Shown here one piece after another: positions 20,723 through 32,760 of a stretch of DNA of 64,000 nucleotides. The stretch lies in contig CP126192.1 of NCBI GenBank assembly GCA_030272155.1, positions 2,576,501 to 2,640,500 of the forward strand, read 5' to 3'. The notes under the pieces are model-generated. The model had not been told where the DNA came from. It made no database searches and saw nothing but the letters and a program-made list of their open reading frames with translations. Origin of the DNA: Tetradesmus obliquus (lineage: Eukaryota > Chlorophyta > Chlorophyceae > Sphaeropleales > Scenedesmaceae). Made by a program: the position numbers and the translations under genes. Within the stretch, counting starts at the first letter, position 1, and every line of letters begins with the position of its first letter.

Positions 20723-21793
20723 CCCTAGCCCTGCTGCTGCTCACTGCACATGCAGCAGCAGTGGGACCAGTAGCAGCAGCACAAGCAGCAGCGCTTCAGG
20801 GAAGGTGCCAACGTGCAGGTTTGAGTTTATATTGTTGCTGGGGAGCTGAGAAGGGTTGAGAGCACGCACTGGGCGAAGCAGATGCACGGAAATGTTCGAG
20901 CACGGTGGAGCGACCAACAGCTAAGCCCACATGCACGTGCTTCTGCTGCCCACAGCTCATGTGCTCTCCACCAGGGCACCCCATCAGTTGAATGCAGCAT
21001 GGGACGGCATCTTTGGGTGAACAATCCGTCAGGCACGCACCTTGGAAGGAGGCCCCAATAGTTCCCCCAGGATACAGCACTGCTACGGAGGCCCCATTTA
21101 CAACAGCGCGATCGCGATCAAAGCATATTGGGAGTTTTGACAAACGATGGTAGCCTCATGCACACGGTTGCACAGCAATAGGTGCACTGCTCGTTTGGTG
21201 TCGTGGCTTTGCGCGTCGTGTAAGCTTGCGAAAACACCTTGGCTGCCCACTCAACAATGCGTCGCTGATATGCTTGCTGCGCAGGGCACGTGCAGTGGTA
21301 GCAAGGTATCACATGGAGTGATAGAAGTGTTTTGCGGTGCCGTCAAATTTAACGGTACTTGGCACCATACTTACATCACATTTACCAACTGGTACATCTC
21401 AGTGTGTCTTGAATGCTGCTACCGCCCCACACCAGGCATAGTCGTACGAGAATAAGCCTGGCCAACCTGCTCATGTTGGGCTGGCGTTGAACGCAGACGG
21501 GTTGGAGTTCCGGCGATGTAACAGCAGCAACATACCAAGAGTTTACTGGCTACTTTATTACGAGCGACCGTTGTTGCTGTCATCATGCAACCGAAACCTT
21601 GGATGTGTCATTGGCGTGAGCGTTCCCTGTATATATGCAAGCTAGCTGCGTACTCGGCCCGAAATGAAACCTTTGCTGCCTGAAATACCGGATATTGCAT
21701 CTCATACGCTGCATGTACCACAGAGTGCCACAGTAAGCTTGCATCACCCTTCTGCATCCCTGGCTCAAAAGGCCGTCTGCCTTGGGAGGCAGC
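20723..21793. promoter_or_regulatory. Shared upstream region of two divergent genes
   Basis: The kinase gene (minus) and the acyltransferase gene (plus) start at the two ends of this 1.07-kb interval, so it should hold both promoters. No TATA box, repeat or convincing ORF stands out, and the CTG-run density is lower than in the genes. The regulatory role is inferred from gene orientation only. Confidence 0.45.
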
Positions 21794-22674
21794 ATGAACA
21801 GAAGCAGCAGCTGCTACACGCCTATTAGTTACAGCACGATGCCCACTGATGGCCTTGCCAGTGCTGTGCTGCCAGCACTGGCAGCCATTAGCTCATTTGA
21901 CTCGTGGCTCTCCAGCTCAAGCACAGGGTACTACATACGCCTGTATGGCTACTTCTATGCCATATGCATTGTCGCCTCGTTGTGGACCTTCCATGTAGCA
22001 AGGAAGCTGCAGCCAGGGCTGCAGCGCGCACTGGTCTGCCTGCCTATCGTGGTGCTGCAGCTGGCTGCCACACCTGTGCTGGTGGACCGCCATCGCACAG
22101 CAGTGCTGGTCGTGCCTGTGATGGGCATCCTCTCCTTGGCAGCTTTCAAGGTAAACACGCTGCTGCAAAGCACTTCACTGCAAGCATGCACCAAGGTACA
22201 TGTTTGCAGAAGGCAAATGGTTGCGCCAGCCTGATTGCAGCAATGCAGCTAGCTCACATGGCAGCAGTGCAGCTGGCACTGCCCCATGCATAGCATGCTC
22301 ATGACCTGTGATGAAACATGGGACAATGCAGCATGCACATGTGCCCCGTCACACCATACACCCCTGTGCACTCCTGCCTCAGCTGCAAGGTGGCACTAGA
22401 CTGCCAGGGACAGGATGTGGTAGCGCGCATCAAGCCTTCAACAGCCAACACTGCTGCTGCTGCTGCTGCTACTGCTGCTGGTGCTGCTGCTGGTGCTGCT
22501 GCTGCGTGCGACATGCAGGTGGCTGCCTTTGCCATGGGGCGCGGCCCCCTGGCCCTGCCCGACTGCCCCTGGCTGCAGGAGCTGCCAAGGTTTGGCGCCG
22601 TGCTCAGCTTCCCAATCATCCCCAGAGCAGGTGAGGGCTGCTGACAGCAGCAGCCAGCCCATCAACAACCAAAC

Positions 22675-22711
<37 letters not shown>

Positions 22712-23206
22712 CGTTGTGCGCATGCATGACACGTCACATCACAACTTGATTACCAGCCGTTCCTGCTGCCGCTGCCCCCGCCTGCTACCCTGCTGTGCCC
22801 CTGCAGTCTTCAAGGTCAGCAAAGGTGCCACAGCAGACGCACTCTCCTCCTCAGCGCCCACCACTCCCTCCACTTTCCTATACACCTACTGCTGCAAGGC
22901 CGGGGGCGCCACTGTGGCTGCAGCGCTGGCTGTGTGGCCTGTGCTGCCGCAGCTGCTCAACCACTGGTTCTACGCGCTGTGCCTCAGCTTGAGCCTGGGA
23001 GCCATCTGGGACTTCTGGTGCCTGGTGAGCAGTGTGAAAAGGCGGATCTATACAGTAGATGCACATTCAGGCACATCAAGCAGGTTGAAGAGTTGCAGGA
23101 GGCACACGTTGCAGCAGCACAATGCAACATGCTGCTCACTCACATGTCTAGATGGGGCCCCCGCCACCAAGCAGCTAAGTTTGGTGCAAGGAGGGGCAGG
23201 GATGGT

Positions 23207-23270
<64 letters not shown>

Positions 23271-24813
23271 AGGGCAGGCTGTGCTGGTTGTACTGCTGTG
23301 CACTGGGCTGACCTTGTTCACAGCTTATTCGGCAGGCTGCTGCCGCTGCTGATGCTGATGCTCCTGCTGTTCTTTACTCTCTCACGCTTCGTGTGTGCCT
23401 TCACCTGGCTGCCGTGCTGCAGGTGGCGGTGCTGTGGTTTGGTGTGGAGGCAGCGCCCAGCTTTGACAAGCCCTGGCTGTCCACCTCATTCGCAGACTAC
23501 TGGTCGCGCCGCTGGAACCTCACCACAACCTACATGCTCAGGTGACAACACAGCACGCGCCATGCATACAGTTGTGCGGCAGGGCGTGACTGACACACAA
23601 GCTGCCAGGGGCAGGTTGCCAATGGAAACGAGAGTGTAGCAATGCTGCGGTGGTTCCTCTCGTCCTGGTGCCTCCAGATGTGTTGCAGCTGCTGTCTGCA
23701 TTTGTTTCACGCCAATCGTCTCTTTATACGTTTACATTGAAATAGCATTTGTATCTTGCTGCTGCAGGGTGCTGATCTACGAGCCCATCATGGAGGGAAG
23801 GTTCGTACCAGCAGCAGCAGCAGCAGCAGCAACAAGCAACAAGCAGCCTGCAGAGGCAGCTCTAAGCCAGCCTGCCAAAGCACTATCGCCGGCAGCAGCA
23901 GCAGCCGCACCAGCAGGACCCGAGGAAGACGACATGGGCAGCAACAGCAGCAGCAGCAGCAACAACAGCCTGCAGCACAGGAATAAAGCAGGCGCCAACT
24001 TGCCCCCAGCTGTTGCTCTCACTGCGGCATGCGGCAGCGCCACAGCCCCAAACACCCAGCAGCAGGACAGCGGGGTTATCAAGGCCCCCGAGAAGCACAC
24101 AGCTGCAGCACCTGCTGCGGCAAATGGCACAGCCAGCAGCCAGATCTTTAGCAGTGATGCTGCAGCCATCCGCGCAGCCAAGCGCCAGCGCATGCTGCGG
24201 CGCCTTGCTGCGCTGCAGGCCACGTTTGCATTTTCAGGGCTGTGGCACCTGCTGATCTTTTACTACGCCACTGGTCTCGTCACCTACCACTGGTTCCTGT
24301 TCTTCAGCCTGCAGGTGGGCAGGGTGTGGTTGTGGTGCAGCATGATCACTGTTGTGATGTGAAGTGGCAGGGGACTGGCTGCCAGCTGTCCATTCAATGC
24401 AGGGCAGCTGTGTTTCGCCCCTTGACACACAGCAAACGCACAGCAACAGCGGAAGTGCGCTATACATGCCAGTGCCGTGCATTGCTGCACAGCGTCATGC
24501 CATCTGTCCAGTGTCCAAACACTCAACATGGCAGTCGACACCTTGAGCTGCTGCATAGCGCATGTCACATCTGCCACTGCACCCACGCCTGCCATCTGCT
24601 GCCACTGCTGCCCTGCAGGCGCCCATCATGGCTGCTGAGGCCATCCTGGTCAAGTGGGCCAAACAAAGGCAGCTGCTGCTGCGACGCCCAGCTGCCATCT
24701 TCCTCACAAACTTCCTGCTCATTGTGGTGGCGCGGCCGCTGTTCTTCGGGCCCTGCGACTGGTCTGGCATGTGCACGGCCATGTTTGACAACGTGAAGGG
24801 TTATTTTGTGTGA
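21794..24813 (+). CDS. Wax-synthase-like membrane-bound O-acyltransferase (MBOAT_2)
   Basis: Likely transfers a fatty acyl group from acyl-CoA to an alcohol in the endoplasmic reticulum. Six exons: 21794-22150, 22390-22630, 22807-23024, 23423-23541, 23768-24314, 24619-24813; 558 residues, in frame throughout, TGA stop. Hydrophobic segments occur throughout (YGYFYAICIVASLWTF, TVAAALAVWPVLPQLL, AAIFLTNFLLIVVARPLFF). Family marks, in order, are FAMGRGPLALPD (the plant AFGRGPL motif), PSFDKPWLSTSFADYWSRRW (297-304, as in SLQDFWGRRWN) and FSGLWHLLIFYY, whose H472 is the expected catalytic histidine. Unusually, about 130 residues of Ala/Ser/Asn-rich sequence separate the DYWSRRW block from the histidine block. 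The ATG at 21794 was chosen as first in frame. Exact substrates cannot be read from sequence. Confidence 0.85.
23207..23263. repeat. (CAG)19 run in intron 3 of the acyltransferase gene
   Basis: Nineteen uninterrupted CAG triplets between the donor at 23025 and the acceptor before 23423. It is intronic in the model, although the frame is open as poly-Ser or poly-Gln. Long pure triplet runs like this are length-unstable. Confidence 0.9.
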
Positions 24814-26237
24814 ATGGGTCTGCTCAGCAGCAGCTGCATGCCAAGCATGCACGTGCAGCTGCTTGGTGGTGTGTGTGTGTGTGGGGGGGGGGGGGGAGAG
24901 CGAGTTGTAAGAGTTGGATGGTGGTGAAGTTGACATGAGCTGCTGTCAGCATACTGTGCGCAAATGATGATGCATCACAGTGCGCTGAGCACCATGATCT
25001 ACAGCTGGTGGGTGGTGAGCTGTGCGAAATGAGTGTGCACGCAAGCATGCAGTGCATGCGATGTCCTTTCACAGCAAGACGTGACTGAACAATGCCCGCC
25101 GCCATCTTTGATGTGCATGTGAGAGCTGTGTTTGAGCACCAGCTGTAGACAGCTGCTGGGCACAAGGCAACTCTGCAATGACCTGATTGTTGGATCCTGC
25201 CAGGAGTCGGGCACCAACCGGTGATGGGGATATCACTAATATCCGGTCAGTGATGAGCAACTGGATATTTGTCAGTGTTTGCAGCACTGGTGCAGATGCT
25301 GCGTGGCCAGCAGGCGAGGCTTTAATTGGTTTCAACAAGTTGGATGTTAAAGATGCGTCTCACACACTAAACCGTAAACTTGATCCACTCGCTTTGCATG
25401 CTTAAAAAACTCTGCAAACTCCATGTTCAACACACTCCACCCCGACCCTGTCAGCCTGAGGCTGAGGGGAGATGGCTGCTGCTACAGCCAGGTCCAACAT
25501 TGTTTGACCTGACGCCAGGGCAATGCCCAGCTCTACTGCTCACAACTTAGTTGCTTGATATCACCGCCAAGCACCGTGATCAACCTAAAACAGCTGTGCG
25601 TCGCTGTGCTGAAAGTGACATCAGTGGACTTCAGGATGGGACCTCGCCTGAATTCGTGACCGGTGAAAAACGCGCAGCAACTGCTAGGTTTGGCACTATT
25701 TCTTCAAAGATCTGCTGAGTGGCCAACGTTTGCCGTGAATAGTCACATCAATGTCACGTCTGAGAAACTGCTTGACATGGCTGCACTAAAGCGCGTCAGG
25801 CTCCCGCAAAAGCTGAAAACAAACTCCTATACTCGAAATCTGCGTTCTGCAGCGTCTCAATTTCATTAACAAAGCGAGCTGAGTGGAACACAGCTTGGGG
25901 TGACACAACCCAGAAGCGAACGGAGCACCTGGAAGAGTCGCCGGCTCCGAACTGCAAGTGCAAACCAGAATCAACATCACAAAGATTAGTACGCGGCACG
26001 TGTCGGCACCAGCAGTTATCACAGGTTCGTTCCCAACTGGCGCAGCAGCCCTACACCCCTGTTGCACACCACTAGTCCTGAACGCATACGCTGCATCCTA
26101 GGGGCCGCACGCAAGCCAAGCAGCTACATGTTGTGCTCAAGTAACACATTTTCGGCTATTATTTGCAGCAGTGCTATTTAAAGCTCCTATGGCACAGCAG
26201 CAGCAGCTGTTGCTGTCAGGCTCAGGCTAGGCGATAA
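24814..26237. other. Spacer, nothing recognised
   Basis: Tandem-oriented genes flank it. It holds a GT/G-run (about 24870-24896) after the acyltransferase stop and no supported ORF. The right end (26150-26237) should contain the promoter of the SGNH gene. Confidence 0.5.
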
Positions 26238-29016
26238 ATGGGCAGGCTGCTTTGGATGCAAGCTGGCAGTGCATCCATGGGCAGTATGTGCTGCCTGGGT
26301 GGCGGACGTTGCCCGCTGAGCAGCAAGCAGCATCATCGCAGCAGCCTGCAGCAGCTTTGTGTTTTGGTGTTGCTGGCAGCTGCAGCGTGCCTATCAACAG
26401 CTACGCAGCTGCGCAGCACACCGGACCTGTCAGCAGCAAGCTTGCAGCAGCAGGCTCCACAGGGCGTACCAGCAGCTGTTCGTGGCTGGGCACAGTGGCG
26501 GCGGCAAAGGCAGCAGCTGGGCCATACGCCAATCATATTGGAAAGCCAACAGCAGCTGCAGCCACCACCACGGCAGCAACCACAGCAGCAGCAAGCAAGC
26601 TGGCTCAGGCGTCTGCTAGGCACAGTAAAGTTTCCCGGGCCCAATGACCCAACCCTGAAACCCTACTCGGCCCTTCCAAAGCACTTTCAGATGAAGTGGT
26701 TTGAGGTGTTCAAGCAGCAGTGGCAGGACTACCATGCGGGCCTGCAGGCAGTTAAGATTGGTGACAAGTCGTTGCTTGATCTCGCAGCACCACTGTTGTT
26801 ACAGAACACAACCTTAATGAACCCTGCGCAGCTGCGCCGGTCTATTGGGCACATGGGCGGCATGCATAGATTGCGCAGGTGGGGCAGGGAGCAGTTGCAG
26901 CAAAGAATCTGGACTTGCAGACAAAGTATCCATCACTCCTTTTGTGCAGCGGGGCATTGCTCAGGATGCAGGGCTGTCAGTATGTCTGCAGTTGACACTT
27001 TGCAGAGCTGCCAGCATGCCTGCAGTCACCACTCTGCAGAGGGTTTGCAGCTAGTGCGCGTCAGTCAGGCTTAGCAAGTGCATGCAATAGGACTGTGAGT
27101 GACAGCCGTGGCACGCCGCAGCAGCAGCAGCAGCAGCAACAGCAAAACATGGGCACCAGGCCCTCTCCTGCTGCAGACCCCAGCAGCTGCATGTACGGCA
27201 GCCTCACACATACCGCGGCCTGGTCACTTTGGTCATCCAGCTGGCCTAGCCACCCAACACAGCTGGTCTGCTCAACACAAGTAACCCCTGTGTGTTTCAT
27301 GTGCTGCGTGGTTCTGCAGGGTGCTTCGGGACCTGCAGTCAGGCAAGCAAATCAAGCTGGGTGTGCTAGGCGGCTCTATCAGTTGGGGCTCTGCAGTTGA
27401 GCGCGGCACGGACGACTGGTTCGCGCTGCTAACCGCACACCTGGCAGCAGCATTTCCTGCGGCCAATGTGACAGGCAGGAATGGCTGCGTGCCTGCCACG
27501 CCGAGCAGCTTTATGAACATGTGCCTGGAGCAGTACCTTGATGAGGATGTGGACCTGGTGTTCCTGGAGTATGCCGTGAATGATGGATGGGACACGCACA
27601 ACGTGATGAAGCGCAAGATCTACGAACGGCTGCTGCGCAAGGTGGGCGGTTGCACAGCATATCCTGTGGGCATAAGAGTGCATCGTGTTCTATGGTGTTC
27701 ACTCTCCTTTTCTGGTCTCAGACCAAGTGTTCACCCTGTTGTGGCTCATACGGTCTGAATGGTGCCAGGATCCACATGATCCAACTATGCTCTTTCTATC
27801 AGCATCAGGGACCAGCGAGCCGTGAGCACTGCCTGCCAGAACACCGGCAGTTGCAAATCAGGAGATGCAAGTATGTATGTTGCTGGCAATGCAACTCTGC
27901 GCACCAGCTGATCACAGCGTGTGCTGTACTTGCTGCCACCTGCATGCAAGAAGGTGCGTTGCTGTCAATGCAAGTATGCGTACCTGCTGATTATGATGTG
28001 GTTTATTTGCTTGCTGCCTGCAATGCGCCACACAGGTGCTGAGCAAGCCCAAGCACCCCGCAGTCATCCTGGTGCAGCTGCCCACAATAGGCATGGCTTA
28101 CAGCAGCCGCCATAAGGACAAGACCCCCTTCTACAAAACCGTAGAAGACACCTACGGCTCCTTTGCTGCCTACTACGACACCCCATATCTGTCGATGCGC
28201 AATGCGATTTGGCGGCTGGCGGAGCATCACCATTACCAGATGAACTTCACACACTTCTATGGCATGAGCTACGACTTTGTGCATCCGCTGGAGCAGGGGC
28301 ATCGTTTGATTGCCGACATGGTGCTGTTTGCAATGCAGCAGGCGCTGCTGGACCTGCAGCTGCACCCCTGGTCAGTGTGGGATGAGGAGGAGGCAGCAGC
28401 TGCCCTGCCTAAGCCCATGTATTATGGTGAGTCAACTGTCGGTCAACGAGCTGCAGTTGAATTTGAAGCTCTGGCCAGGCACTTGCCGCCAGCCCAGCAC
28501 AAGGTGCACCTGCCCTTCTGCAGGTGCACCACAGAAACATGATTGAGCATCACTCCCAGCTCATCGAGTGATTACTCGTCAAATAGATGCAGCCGGTCGC
28601 CTGTGCTTGCAGTTCTTACACTTGTTCTTGACCACTCACCACCGGTTCAAACTTCTGCTGCAGGCAACTGGGAGGAGGTGAACAGGCTGTGCACACACGG
28701 CAAGGCCTTTGAGGCAGTGGTAACGCAGTCCAAGGGCTGGCAGATGGTCAACGAGGGTGACGAATTCAAACCCAAGTTTGGCTACGTCACGACCCAGGTG
28801 CACAACAGCCACACACCTTCAGGCCTCGATGATGCCGCACAGCAGTGGGCACCTACACATAGTCCTGCCCGTGCTGTGCAGCAGCTGTGTTCTCATTGTT
28901 GAACCTTGCAAACATGCGTCTGCTGTTGGGCGTTTCTGCCATCCAGTCACTGGTATCTTCTTCGCTGCCAGGGCTGCTGATATGTCGCTAGCATCACTGC
29001 TGCCAATTACCGCCTT

Positions 29017-29071
<55 letters not shown>

Positions 29072-30416
29072 AGGTGGGTGCTGAGCTGGTGATTACGCTC
29101 AACACCACGCGCCGCAGTGCGCCTGAGCTGCAGCGCATGAACGTGCAGCTGGCATACCTGCGCAGCTACACAGGCCTGGGCATGGCGCTCGTGAAGTGAG
29201 TGGCACTGGGCTTGGTTGCACGGCTGTTCGTGAGAGCTGCAGGCGCCTTGCCTGCTGTGCTGGTTATTGCCTGAAGCAGCTTTGCAACACTGCGCTCACA
29301 GATATGCAACAGCACGCAGCAGCAGCAGCTCTGCCTCGCCCAGCCAGTTTATAGCCAAGCTCCAATCAATCAATTACACAATCATCTGACAAGGGAACCC
29401 AGAAAAGGGAGCCACTCCCAAATCACCTTAGCCAAGCTCCAACCACCCAAATCTGCCGCTGTCTCTTCTGTGCTTCCTCTGCAGGTGCTCCGGCGGCTGC
29501 GAGTGCCAGGACACGCTGGTAGATGGCCACCACGAGCTGCGCCAGAGCACCATCTTCCTGCTGAGGCTGTACCCCACGCAGGCACCCGCCTGCAGGATCA
29601 GCGTGACCGTGCAGAGCGAGAGCCGCAGCGGCGGCCACAAGTTCAAGGTGACAGGTGTGATGGCCAACGAGTTCAGGAGCAGGGGCGAGCACCAGCACGA
29701 CGAGCATGAGGAGCTGAACAAGTGAGATGCAGCGGATGGGTTCAATGCATTATGAGTGTTCAAGTTGTGTGATCTGCATGTGATCTGCAGAGGTAGGGGA
29801 TAGCCATGTCTGCTAGACACCGGCTGAGGTGAACAAGTGAGCTTGTGCGCCCTTGGCGCTGTTTGAGCATGCTACATGCTGTGTGGTCTTTGCAGTGTTG
29901 TGACGAGCTGTGCTTATGCGTGGAGCTAGCACTACGATGTTGAGGATATGAGTTCATTTGGAAAAGTCCCTTGGCTTGGCTGTGCTGTCGCTCGTTTTTG
30001 GGGTTCCATGTGTCATTGCATTTCTCCGCCATCCAGGACTGTTTACAGTGGCAATGCAGTTTATGAACATGTGCAAGCTCATGGCATGTGTTGCGTACGT
30101 TTCTTCCGTACTGCAGTTTGCGTGTTGTCTGTACATCGACATCTACAGCAAAGGGGTTCTACCGTAGAGATGTGACAATGTGACCTCCTGCAGCAGTAAG
30201 ACGGGTGTCTGATGTCTCGCATATGCTTGTGCACCTGTGCATGTCTGCTGCAGGGAGGAGTGGCTGGGCGGCGTGAACAAGGGCGAAGGGGAGCTCAAGG
30301 AGCGCTGGGGCAAAGCTGCTGCAGGAGCAGCAGCAGGCAGCACCACCACCAGCAGCAGCAGCAGCGGCAGCGGCAGCAGCAAAAGCGGCAGCGGCCCCAA
30401 AGCGTCCACAGACTGA
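26238..30416 (+). CDS. SGNH hydrolase-like protein with signal anchor and C-terminal beta-rich domain
   Basis: Probable secreted or Golgi/plasma-membrane esterase. Seven exons: 26238-26878, 27320-27641, 28036-28426, 28664-28797, 29074-29195, 29485-29721, 30254-30416; 669 residues, all phases consistent. The N terminus has a hydrophobic segment (LCVLVLLAAAACLST) usable as signal peptide or anchor, then a Gln-rich stretch. The SGNH blocks are LGVLGGSISWG (nucleophile S233), FLEYAVND (N301) and DFVHPLEQGH (D401, H404), a complete Ser-Asp-His set. The C-terminal third includes a Cys-rich CSGGCECQDTL and beta-strand-like sequence, then a Ser/Gly/Lys tail. The substrate is unknown; acetylated wall glycans are a reasonable guess. 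An acceptor of pure CTG repeats precedes exon 5. Confidence 0.78.
29020..29070. repeat. (CTG)17 run serving as acceptor tract
   Basis: Seventeen CTG triplets run straight into CAG at 29071-29073, the 3' splice site of exon 5 of the SGNH gene. The repeat occupies the place of the polypyrimidine tract. Confidence 0.85.
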
Positions 30417-30930
30417 CGCATTGCGTGTGTGCTTTGAATGTACATACAGCTTGATCATTCGGCTCCATTGTTGATCGCGCAGCACCAGCTGGTTGAAATG
30501 TGCTCTGGGCTGCTGAGGGTTTAGTGACATTGTGAAACTTGATCATGCGGCCGAGCAGCTTAGCAGCCGCTGCTTGTGAACACAGTTGCAGTTGTTATGA
30601 GTACTGTAGTGTTGCAGCTGACATCATCTGTCAGACGCAAGCACTTCATGGCATGGAGGGCTGCGAGCTTGATGCCAGGTGCACAGTTGGTTGCAGACAT
30701 TTCTTGAGACATTTGTTTCTAGAGTATATTGCTGTTGTCCCAACCTCTGCATTTATTTGGGCTAGTCTACTTGTACAGCTTGTCAAGTGCAGCACTGCTA
30801 TAATCATTTGCCAGGCAGCAGGCAGTACAGTTATTTGCATTCACAGCAGGGCATTGCGAAGAGACCCAGACCTCAGTACGCCTGGTGGCAAGGACTTGCA
30901 CGTCTAGACTATTCAGGGCTAGTAGTCTGC

Positions 30931-30980
30931 AGTTGTTGACATTGTGATTAGTTGTTGACATTGTGATTAGTCGTTGACAT
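30931..30980. repeat. 19-bp tandem repeat
   Basis: AGTTGTTGACATTGTGATT twice in a row, then a partial third copy, downstream of the SGNH gene. Confidence 0.8.
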
Positions 30981-32379
30981 AGACATTGCGTCAATTGCAT
31001 GCAAGCGTCGTGTCAAAGTACCACACCATAGCAACGTTGGCCCTGTGTCACTGTCTACATGTATCTGCAGGGGCTTGCTGCTGCCCACTCTCATGCCAAC
31101 TTCTGTCACAGAAGATTACAGTTTGTGTACCTTGACTACAAGATATTCTTGCTGGGGATGCTGATCAACTGCTGCTGCTTGTTTGTGACGAGCCAAGGAT
31201 GTTTTGGTCTGATGCATGCGGTGACAGGGCAGCAGCTGCAGCTGCTGACTGCTGCCTGTCCATGCATATGCCTGCGGGCAGCCAGGCGCATTCGATGTGG
31301 GGAAGCGCATGCCGTGTAGCACTACGCGGCTTTTTTGAATATAATTATGTGGCTGGTTACAGTCGCCCAATGATGCATCAACTTGATGGTTGAACCTACG
31401 TGAATGCGTACACCGGGTGCAAGCAGGAGCGACTGCAGCACATGCAGCACAGCGCACGCATGCGCACCCCTGCAGCAAACCAATGTCTGTGTGAAAGGAC
31501 ACAGCTAGGTCTGACATTTATGCACAGGAACCGCAGCGGTCTCTGAGACACAGGAGCCACAGCCATGTGTGCAGAAGGCACGCCATGTTGAACAACACTG
31601 GGCAACAAAAGTCTGCCAACCTTAAGCTGAGACTTTCGCAAGAGTTGGACGTCAGCCTGAGCAGGGCTGACGAACATATACACGATCAACGCGATAGTCC
31701 TGCCCCTGATATAATAGCAGAGCCACACCAACAAGAAGCTGCACTGCTGCCATGGTTTGCCTGAATGCTCAACCTGCAACAGAATGTGGTCATGCCCTGC
31801 GTGGTGGATGCTGACAGTGCACGCTGGTCACCCTCCCGCACCCAACAGACACGCAGAAAAGCAACGACATAGGAGCACGTGTAACATGCGCATGCACGTG
31901 CGTTCAAGTTCAAGAAGTTTACAAATGCAACATCGGTTAACCATGCCACAAGCTCTGCCAGCACTTATGTGCATTCCGCATGTGCCTGATGCTGACCAAG
32001 TGCTCAAGAAACTTGCTGCCGGTGGCCACAAAACGGGCAACAGCTGCTAGGAAGGGGTGTGGGAAAACAACGCAGCCTGAGTTCTCTTGCAGCAAGCACA
32101 GCAAATGCATAAGCACACGCAATACCCGCACAGGGTATGTGAATCCATTGCATCCTCTGCTGCCATCTGCGACACACATCCATCCTCTTGTACAGCACCG
32201 ATGCAAAGCTGTCAACAACATACACAAAGCTGATGAACAGGCACACCTGGCCCGTTGGAAATCCTGCTTGCAGCCAGTAGCCTTGACTACCAAACCACAC
32301 AGGCACAAACCTGCATGCTCTGCAATGAACATGTGAAGCGGGCAATGCACCCTTGGCATGCAACAGCATGCCACCGAGG

Positions 32380-32760
32380 CCTGCTGTGCTGCTGCAATAA
32401 ATGATGCCCACAAAGGGCCAAAATGCTGAGTGCTGTGCCAACAGCCAGCATCAGGCGACCCAATGCAGGTCCTGTCCGAGCCAGCCAGCCAGTAACCGGC
32501 CCCAAAGGCATTGTTTGTGACAAGCTTTGCAGCAGCACAGCAAGATGTCAGATCCAGAACCAAGTCTGTGCCAAGCCAGAAGCTTGTCTTACCGATGCCA
32601 TCGCTGTATCACTGACAGATGCCAACCCAGAGTGTGGCACACAAGCAAGATCGGTGACAGCAGAATTCCCGCAGAAAGCACGCCCGACATGTGGCGGCGT
32701 ACAAGAGACAGCCGTGGGCAACTAGACGCCGCACAATTCCTGCGGCTGCCACAAGCGCAA
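32380..32760 (-). CDS. Possible exons of a membrane protein, unresolved
   Basis: On the minus strand a segment reading RRHMSGVLSAGILLSPILLV and VCHTLGWHLSVIQRWH ends at an excellent donor (GTAAGA at 32592-32587). It joins in phase to an acceptor at 32525 followed by LSQTMPLGPVTGWLARTG and a hydrophobic LMLAVGTALSILAL. The joined product would have two membrane-like helices. I cannot place other exons, start or stop, and alternative frames are also open, so this may be a decayed gene or chance. Confidence 0.2.

Noticed and set aside
22934-23311. Poly-Gln ORF across the CAG run in the acyltransferase gene
   Set aside because: It lies in intron 3 between a good donor and acceptor, and the wax-synthase alignment runs across without it.
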